NCBI GenBank assembly: GCA_033063855.1
Contig: CP093829.1
Span: 7,264,243-7,328,242, forward strand
Source: Smittia aterrima
Lineage: Eukaryota > Arthropoda > Insecta > Diptera > Chironomidae
DNA: 64,000 nt
Direction: 5' to 3'
The notes under the pieces: generated by a model
What the model was told of the DNA's origin: nothing
The model's database searches: none
The model's input: only the letters and a program-made list of their open reading frames with translations
In this document: piece by piece, positions 57,383 through 64,000 of the stretch
Numbering within the stretch: the first letter of the stretch is position 1
Layout: every line of letters starts with the position of its first letter
Position numbers and translations under genes: made by a program

Positions 57383-58804
57383 TTAAACTGACTTGACTAT
57401 CTCTAGCGAAGTATAATTATCGGTCATAATTTCTTCGATTTCCTTTCTGTCAACTCCTTTAAAGTTACAAACTTTCAATTTTTCAAACTTTCTTTCCATT
57501 GATTTCAACATTTTAAAACGTTCTTCATCGATTAAGTCGAGTGTAAGGTGACTTATTTTCGGCATTGAATCTAACAGAAATTTTAAACTGACAGGGTTAT
57601 CACATTTAAGTAAAGTCAGTTCAGTGATTGAATTTGATATTTTAATAGGAACTTCATTCTCAGTAAAATCTCCAAAATACTTGAGATGGAGATTCTTCAG
57701 CTTTGGCATTTTCATGATCACGCCGAAAGTTTCTCTGTCTACAACATGCAATTCGGTTGTCAACTCCTTGAGATGATCGCTTTGCGACTTAAGGAAGTTC
57801 CGAAAGTTGCTGCCAAGATCACTGTATCTAAAAAATAATACTGCCAAACTCTTGAGTTTGAATTTAAACTGTTTCCAAGACTCATCTACAAATATTAGAT
57901 TAATATTTGATAAATCAATATGAAGAGTTGTTAGCTTGTCAAAGTTTTCGAGCATTTTTGTTAAAATATCTTTGCCCACTTTTTCAGACCGATCTCCTAA
58001 ATCAAGTTCTTCGATAGCAACAGAGTTTAAAAAAAATTTGGTCCAAGTGCCGCCGCAGCCGTTTCTCGTGAATGTCATTTTAAGCTTCTTCAGCTTTGGA
58101 AACTTTAATGCTACGAAAGATTCAATCTCTGAAGATGGATCCTCCAATGGATGGTATCCATAGTCCCCGACACAAATGCTTTCAACTGATGTTTCGATTG
58201 CTGATAACAATCTCCAGATATCCAGTTTTTTTCTAAAATAAACGTTATCGAGTGAAACAATTTTCCATTCGTGAGCCTTACTATGAAAGAGGTCAAGTTC
58301 TGAATTGGTCACATAGTCACCGGCTCTTCTTAGTTTGATTTCAATATTTTGATACAGTCTCGAGCTGTTCTTAAGCAAATCGTAATCTTCCGTATCATAT
58401 TTATCACGAAAACCTACTTTAATTTTCATAAGATCTTCTGTATTTTCTAGCGTGCGATTCTTTCCAAAAACAACTTGAATATTTTCCATGAGAACTTTCG
58501 AGGAAGCTATTAAGTTGTAATAACTTGGACTGACTTCTGAAGCTGCTAACAAATATTTACCGTTTAAATGTTTTAAGATCATTTCAGGAATGTCGAGAAA
58601 ACGTGAGAAATATTCCAAAGGATCCATGTTAGTCATCAGCTCAGATAATTTGATGATTTTCTTGTTCGGCTTTCCAATGAAAACTTCTGGTTCTTCTGCT
58701 TTTGATTCATTCTTTAACTTGCTATTAACGAATAGAACCTCAATCGAATTTTTTTGCTTCAATGACATTTCCTTAGTGGAACTCGGTGATGGGCTTTTCT
58801 CCAT
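57383..58804 (-). CDS. F-box-like / leucine-rich protein, copy 1
   Basis: A single coding exon of 473 codons, ATG 58804 to TAA at 57383-57385. The N-terminus is polar (MEKSPSPSSTKEM), then an F-box-like helix bundle at about residues 60-105 (DPLEYFSRFLDIPEMILKHL ... LLAASEVSPSYYN), then irregular Leu-rich repeats up to a conserved end (YTSLEIVKSV). This is the layout of FBXL-type substrate receptors for SCF ubiquitin ligases, but the F-box is divergent, so the Skp1 link is an inference. A conserved 5' UTR intron precedes it. It lacks 19 codons present in copy 2 (deletion point near 58430). The closest relative is the neighbour at 59414-60916. Confidence 0.8.
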   Translation of the reverse strand: MEKSPSPSSTKEMSLKQKNSIEVLFVNSKLKNESKAEEPEVFIGKPNKKIIKLSELMTNMDPLEYFSRFLDIPEMILKHLNGKYLLAASEVSPSYYNLIASSKVLMENIQVVFGKNRTLENTEDLMKIKVGFRDKYDTEDYDLLKNSSRLYQNIEIKLRRAGDYVTNSELDLFHSKAHEWKIVSLDNVYFRKKLDIWRLLSAIETSVESICVGDYGYHPLEDPSSEIESFVALKFPKLKKLKMTFTRNGCGGTWTKFFLNSVAIEELDLGDRSEKVGKDILTKMLENFDKLTTLHIDLSNINLIFVDESWKQFKFKLKSLAVLFFRYSDLGSNFRNFLKSQSDHLKELTTELHVVDRETFGVIMKMPKLKNLHLKYFGDFTENEVPIKISNSITELTLLKCDNPVSLKFLLDSMPKISHLTLDLIDEERFKMLKSMERKFEKLKVCNFKGVDRKEIEEIMTDNYTSLEIVKSV

Positions 58805-58819
58805 AATCTTTATATTTAT

Positions 58820-58885
58820 CTAAAAGGAAAATAAAATTTAAATGAAAAAATTATTAAAGGAAAAAATGCTAGCAAGTGATGTTAC
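58820..58885 (-). other. 5' UTR intron of F-box copy 1
   Basis: A 66 nt intron: donor GAAGAG|GTAACA, acceptor CCTTTTAG, 15 nt before the ATG. The same layout occurs in copy 2, which supports transcription of both copies from homologous promoters. Confidence 0.65.
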
Positions 58886-59350
58886 CTCTTCGAATGTTTG
58901 GAGCGAAATGAGACAAGCAGTAAAAAAATCCTTATTTTATTTTGTTTGAATTCTTATAAGAAAAATGTGGCGAACCAGAGTCAAGTAAAAAGACAATTCG
59001 AGTAAATTTCCTCCGTGAAACGTTGAAGACATATTCTACATATTTATTTTTAATGACACAGCCCGTGGGCTCGATTCTGACGAGCTAGTTTCTGAATTAA
59101 TTTAATAACGGACCACGGACAAAGCGACCACAACATCCTTCGGATGAAAAACCCTAAAAATAACGCTCTGGAGTCATTCATAGGCGCCACATCCAAAATT
59201 GAGGAAGATTTACTTTCGGAAAAGGGATGATACTCTTTTTTTTCACCGATTTTCGATAAAGTAAATTGAAGCTAGACAAGAACTTCCTTCATCACCAAAT
59301 CATCAACCCAACTTTTATAATTTAATTCAAGTAATAGAAAAATAATCGTT

Positions 59351-59356
59351 TTTATT
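59351..59356 (-). terminator. Poly(A) signal of F-box copy 2
   Basis: TTTATT on the plus strand, about 60 nt past the stop, in the same context as in copy 1. Confidence 0.5.
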
Positions 59357-59413
59357 ATGAAAGAAAATCTTATCTTATAAAAGATTTACAAGCGTTTTTT
59401 AAAGTTTTTTTAT

Positions 59414-60916
59414 TTAAACTGACTTGACTATCTCCAGCGAAGTATAATTCTCGGTCATAATTTCTTCGATTTCCTTTCTGTCAACTCCGATCAATTTACC
59501 AACTTTCAAGCTTTCAAACTTTCTTTTCATTGATTTCAACATTTTAAAATCTGACTCACTGATTGAGTCGAGTGTAAGGTGATTTATTTTCGGCATTGAA
59601 TTTAACAGAAATTTTATACTGATCGCGTTTGCATTGTTAAGTAAAGTCAGTTCAGTGATTGAGGTTGATACTTTAATTGGAACTTCGTTCTCAGAGAAAT
59701 CATCAGTAATTTTGAGATTGAAACTCTTCAGCCTAGGCATTTTCATGATCACGTCTAAGGTTTCTCTGTTGATAACTTCTGATTGAATCGATAATTCTTC
59801 GAGATGATCGCTTTGTGACTTAAGGAAATTTCGAAAGTTACTACCAAGCCAATTGTATCTAATAAAAAATAATACTGTCAAACTCTTTAGTTTGAATTGA
59901 AACTTTCTCCAAGATTCATCTTCAAATATTTGATTAATATTTAAAGAATCAATATAAAGAGTTTTTAGTTTGTCAAAGTTTTCGAGCATTTTTGTTAAAA
60001 TCTCTTTGCCCACTTTATCAGACCGATCTCCTAAATCAAGTTCTTCGATAGCAACAGAGTTTAAAAAAAATCTAGCCCAAATGTCACCAATGCTGCAGTA
60101 TCTATTGAAAGTCATTTTAAGCTTTTTCAGCTTTGGAAACTTGAAAGCTTCGAAAGATTCAATCTCTGAAGATGAATTTTCAAATGAAAGGGCTCCAAAA
60201 TCCCTAACAGAAAAGCTTTCAACTGTTGCTTCGATTGCTGATAACAATTTCCAAATATCGAGTTGTTTTCTAAAATAAACATTATCGAGTGAAACATTTT
60301 TCCATTCGCGAGCCCTACTATGTAAGAAATCAAGTTCTGAATTGGTCACGAAGTCGCCGATTCTCCTAATATTTCCATTTTCATCTTTTATTAACACGCG
60401 GCTTCGATTGACTTCAATGTTCTGATACAGTCTCGAGCTGTTCTTCAGCAAATTGTAATCTTCCGGATCACATTCATCATGAAAACCAACTTTAATTTTC
60501 ATAAGATCTTTCGACGAGGTGGTGTACAGAACGCAGTTGATTCCTTCTGATTTCGTAGCAAGATCTTCTGAATTTTCTAGCGTTCGATTCTTTCCGAAAA
60601 CAACTTGAATATTTTCCACGAGAAGTTTTGACGAAGCGATGAAGTTGTAATAACTTGGGCTCACTTCCGAAATCGTTATCAAATCTTTGCCTTTGAAATG
60701 TCGAAAAACCATTTCGGGGAGGTCGAGAAAACGTGAGAAATATTCCAATGGATCCATATTGTTCATGCTTTTCTCGTTTGGTTCTTCGTTTAAAACTTCT
60801 GATGCTTCTGCTTTTGTCTCATGCTCTGTTTTGTTATTAACGATTGGAACTTCAATGGAAGTTTTTTGCTTCAATGACATTTCTTTAGTGGCGATTGGTG
60901 ATGGGCTTTTCTCCAT
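59414..60916 (-). CDS. F-box-like / leucine-rich protein, copy 2
   Basis: A single coding exon of 500 codons, ATG 60916 to TAA. It is clearly paralogous to copy 1 along its whole length (same start MEKSPSP, same F-box-like DPLEYFSRFLD, same tail KEIEEIMT...SLEIVKSV). Differences include extra blocks (about residues 127-145, and RVLIKDENGN near 180), fewer residues before the F-box, and many substitutions in the Leu-rich part, the probable substrate side. Both frames are intact, so both are probably functional. The role is expected to be the same as copy 1 with a possibly different target. Confidence 0.8.
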   Translation of the reverse strand: MEKSPSPIATKEMSLKQKTSIEVPIVNNKTEHETKAEASEVLNEEPNEKSMNNMDPLEYFSRFLDLPEMVFRHFKGKDLITISEVSPSYYNFIASSKLLVENIQVVFGKNRTLENSEDLATKSEGINCVLYTTSSKDLMKIKVGFHDECDPEDYNLLKNSSRLYQNIEVNRSRVLIKDENGNIRRIGDFVTNSELDFLHSRAREWKNVSLDNVYFRKQLDIWKLLSAIEATVESFSVRDFGALSFENSSSEIESFEAFKFPKLKKLKMTFNRYCSIGDIWARFFLNSVAIEELDLGDRSDKVGKEILTKMLENFDKLKTLYIDSLNINQIFEDESWRKFQFKLKSLTVLFFIRYNWLGSNFRNFLKSQSDHLEELSIQSEVINRETLDVIMKMPRLKSFNLKITDDFSENEVPIKVSTSITELTLLNNANAISIKFLLNSMPKINHLTLDSISESDFKMLKSMKRKFESLKVGKLIGVDRKEIEEIMTENYTSLEIVKSV

Positions 60917-60932
60917 AGTTCTTTATATTTAT

Positions 60933-60991
60933 CTAAAAAAGAAAAATAAAATTCAAATAAAAAAATAAAAGGAAAAATAATGCGAGCTAAC
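60933..60991 (-). other. 5' UTR intron of F-box copy 2
   Basis: A 59 nt intron: donor GAAGAG|GTTAGC, acceptor CTTTTTTAG, 16 nt before the ATG. It matches the intron in copy 1 in position. Confidence 0.65.
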
Positions 60992-61565
60992 CTCTTCGAA
61001 TGTTTGGAGCGAAATGAGACAAGCAGTGAAAAAAGTATTCTTATTGGTTTGTTTGAATTCTTATAAGAATTTATTCCTAAGAATCGAAAAATGTGGCGAT
61101 CCAGTGTCAAGTAGAAAGACCATTAGCGAAAATTTTCTCCGTGAAACGTTTAAGACATATTTTACATATTTATTTGAAATCACAAGATAGCTCCATACGG
61201 TTCAAAGTTTAAAATCGCCTATTTGTTTAGTGAATCCAGGTATTGGGCCCGTGGGCTCGATTCTGACGAGCTAGCAAAAAATCCTCAAAAGTTGTTTTTT
61301 AATTGAAATTCCACATCGGCTGGTGAAGAAATCAACCATAAGCTAAGTACATGTAGTTTCTGAGTTATTTCTGTAACGGACAAAACGACCACAACATCCT
61401 TCGGATGAAAAACCCTAAAAATAACGCTCTGGAGTCTTTCATAGGCGCCACCACCAAAATTGAGGAAGATTTCCTTTCGGAAAAGGGATGATATTCTTTT
61501 CTATTTTTTCACCGATTTCCGATAAATTAAATTAAAGTTAGAAGAGAACTTCCTTCTTCAACTTT

Positions 61566-64000
61566 TCTTATTAAAAAGTTAAAACCTTTTAATTACGGAT
61601 CGAATTGCTTTACCTTCCCAGATTTCTTTAATAATTCAGCTCAACTCACAATTCTTGCGAATGTTTTTTATATTTTTTTAAATTAACAAAAGAGCAGACG
61701 TTAATGAATGAATAATTAGGATTTGCTCTGGGACGTTTCAACCTTTGATGTAGAGTCAGATGATGAAGAGACTGAATAATTGTTTCCGATGTGCTGAGAA
61801 AAGCAAACTTCTATGAAATTTAAAGGAAAGAAAAGAACATCGCAAGGCTAAGATCTCTCCCGAAATATTTTAACAAAGAACTTTTAATGTTTCGTCTTGA
61901 GTGAATGAAGCGGTTAGCTCCTGGTTGTAGGAGTTTGACGCCTTTGTCTTCGCAGAGAAATATCTAAAATAAAAATGCTGACATTTCTGGCTTTTCTTAC
62001 GTAGTCGTCTCCCATTTCTTTTTAAATGAAAGACCCTCTTAGTCACAATTAAGTGTGCTCGGCTGTCGAGTGGAAAAATGCTCTCGAAACGTTCGAGAAT
62101 TCTCTTCAAACTGAAATCAAGGAAAAGTGAAATGATAAGGAGAAGAATGAATCGCATTATCTGTTATGCGATATGATGACAAAGAAATAGAATGAGAATA
62201 TTGATTTTCGACATTTTCACTCGTCACTCAAGCCCTCGATAACGTGGTCAGTCTGAGATACGAGACCGAACTAAATAAAATGATTGGACAAACTTCGAAT
62301 CAATGAATTTGGTTTGAATTAGATAATCTCGAAGCTCCGAAGGGTTTTCCTTGAATTTCTTTTGTTGTTCTTCAACGTAACGTACACCTGAGCTAACACG
62401 TTAAAGCTAAAAGGCAATTTGTGCTAAAGTGAGTAATGACTGTAATCTAATCTTTGTGAATTGGCTTTTGGCAAAAATATTGCAGACCAGTTGAGTTCAG
62501 AAGCCGTGTACGAGTAGTCGAATCTAATCCACTGCAGTTTATCGATTTCATCAATTTGGGAAATGAATTCCAAACCAGACAAAGAGAATATTTCACCAAC
62601 AGCTGTCAATCGATCCTACATCAATGGCCTCGTCGAGCTGTTCACTTATTTTCTCCGTTCAGTTTATGGCCGTGTAACTGGAAGTTTTTTGTCATTTTTC
62701 AATAGAGATCCAAATTGATTCAGACGTGACAATGTGAATCTCGCTAATAAAATCGTTTTTACCCGAAGTGACATTGAAACTTTAAAATGAAAGCTCACGT
62801 AGTTGAATAAAAAAAATTCTTTCAGTCAAAAAGTTTATCGTGAGCGCAACACCAGTTTCCCCTCAATTTCAAAAGTTTATGTTACATGTCATCATCATCG
62901 AGCGATATTTTCATGAATTTCTCATCAGACTCACTTGAACTTTCTCAATTATTAATTAGTTTCGATTGAGTTGTTGTTTAGATTTAAGAGGTAAAGTAAT
63001 AAGCTCAACGGAAATTCTTTGGATTTTATTTCAAAGTCAACCTCATTTGCCTTCTCTTAAATTCAAATCGAAGCCCCTAACTTTATTACAATAATATTTT
63101 GATAAACAAATTTTCTTAAGTAAAGCCTAAAAATGATTTACCATTCCTCCAATTTTCTAGGAAGATGAAGGTTGAAATGCTTTGTGAATACGACGAGCAT
63201 GAAGGCAGAAGAAGGAATGCTTGAGGTTCAAGTTTGATTTGGTTCATTTCTAAAGGAGAATCGTGTTTCATTTCAAAATTAAAGACTTGAAAAGCTCGTT
63301 TTGTTTTGTTTAGAAAGAAATGAAATTCCTGTGCAGAAATGTGAGATTTAATTAATTAAATTTATGTGGTTTATGATGTTTGAATGTTTCTTGTTGAAAA
63401 GAGACATCATCACTCAACTGCGAATCAATCATAATCTTTTCGAAGTTGAACGATTTTTTTCTTCCAGTGATTGCTCTTAAGAGTTTTAAATTCTTGTCAT
63501 CGTCATGGAAATCAAATATCAATACAAATGGCAAATAAGCTTGCGGTTGACATAAATGAATTGAAGTTGCTCGTCCTACTCACACAAAATGGCAAACATC
63601 TCAATTTCCGAACTCGATGTTTTTGTTCGATAAGTTCGGTCAATCTCTTGGCGAGAGGAAAAGTCAGGTCCATGACAGATTGAAGTGCTCGAGACAAATT
63701 TTGTCGTAAGCTTCATGATCCTCGATAATAATTGGAAATCTAAATTAATTTATTCATCTCAGACAACTTCATGTCCATCTCATTAGACTTCCTTCATCAA
63801 ATTTGTCTCAAAAGATTGTTAAGTTTGATTCATAGATTTTATTTTATTGAATTCATTTCGTATAGGCAATAACTGTAAAGGAAAAGAAACGTTATCACGG
63901 ATCGTTTAAGTTTCTCGCTCTATAAATATTTTTGCAAGTTTTCCCATTTTCAAAATGTGTATTCACGAGGATGGATTTCACTTCAGTACATTTGAGATAG
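61566..64000. other. Right end of window, mostly without genes
   Basis: Apart from the weak small-protein candidate, nothing coding is supported. A TATAAATA at 63921-63928 close to the edge could be a plus-strand promoter for a gene outside the window; this is only a motif match. Confidence 0.4.
61862..62157 (-). CDS. Possible small secreted basic protein
   Basis: A 95-codon frame starting MRFILLLIISLFLDFSL, a good signal-peptide-like N-terminus, followed by a Lys/Arg-rich body with two Cys. No family is recognised and no splice form is clear; a donor-like GTAAGA inside it is followed by an acceptor after only 37 nt. It could equally be chance. Confidence 0.2.

Larger units (their letters stand above)
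57206..61565. repeat. Tandem segmental duplication carrying the F-box pair
   Basis: Two units in direct order. The 3' flank (TTCACCGATTTCCGATAAA-type, then an AACTTCCTTC block) starts at 57211, 59243 and, broken, at about 61508. An upstream block (CCACAACATCCTTCGGATG ... GGAAAAGGGATGAT) occurs at 59126-59234 and 61385-61496. A 28-nt identical piece occurs at 59061-59088 and 61247-61274. Unit spacing is about 2.0 and 2.3 kb. The third flank ends after about 55 nt and has no gene next to it. Confidence 0.8.

Noticed and set aside
62424..62609. Minus-strand frame with GEIFSLSGLEF...KLQWIRFDY
   Set aside because: Looks mildly protein-like, but no flanking splice sites in phase and no family match could be made; might be an exon of a gene outside the window.
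1..64000. CRISPR arrays, operons, phage or integrase modules, insertion sequences
   Set aside because: The sequence is eukaryotic with spliced genes; no regular spaced repeats, transposase or terminal inverted repeats were seen.

Overview
The window looks like nuclear DNA of an insect, most likely a nematoceran fly such as a midge. It is AT-rich. Genes are split by many 55-65 nt GT-AG introns plus a few of several kb, and they use AATAAA poly(A) signals. Transcription factors carry poly-Asn/poly-Gln tracts, and protein families match insect orthologues (an MCF2L/DBS-type RhoGEF, a BTB factor, retinophilin/MORN4). There are no operons, ribosome binding sites, CRISPR arrays or phage/plasmid genes. 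Most small open frames are chance. Exons below were joined by hand from splice signals, reading phase and protein similarity.

Layout. (1) 383-18949, plus strand: the 3' part of a Dbl-family RhoGEF of the MCF2L/DBS type. It has a linker exon after the (off-window) CRAL-TRIO/spectrin part, an alternative 653-codon N-terminal exon, a DH-PH core in short exons, and two alternative ends, one with an SH3 domain. A second very long open exon (13311-15524) lies inside the gene just before the second DH exon. (2) 20862-22508, minus: a six-exon secreted, cysteine-rich protein of about 272 residues. (3) 24303-37521, minus: a seven-exon, 716-residue nuclear protein with an N-terminal Myb/SANT-MADF-like domain and a BTB domain, with introns of 6.7 and 3.8 kb. 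(4) 42046-44087, plus: a Ras-superfamily GTPase of the Rasd/Rhes/Ras-dva type ending in a CaaX box. (5) about 44.5-52.2 kb: a long stretch without recognisable genes. (6) 52394-53353, plus: an intronless secreted LRR protein. (7) 56011-56666, minus: retinophilin/MORN4. (8) 57383-60916, minus: two tandem F-box-like/LRR paralogues inside a duplicated segment, with a third broken copy of the flank at about 61.5 kb.

The genes do not form one pathway. Two are small-GTPase signalling genes (a RhoGEF and a Ras-like GTPase), one is a probable transcription regulator, one is a photoreceptor/actin-associated MORN protein, and two are secreted. The F-box pair is a young, lineage-specific expansion. The most interesting points are the alternative N-termini of the RhoGEF, the SANT-BTB architecture, the double open reading frame in the last GTPase exon, and the fine structure of the F-box duplication.
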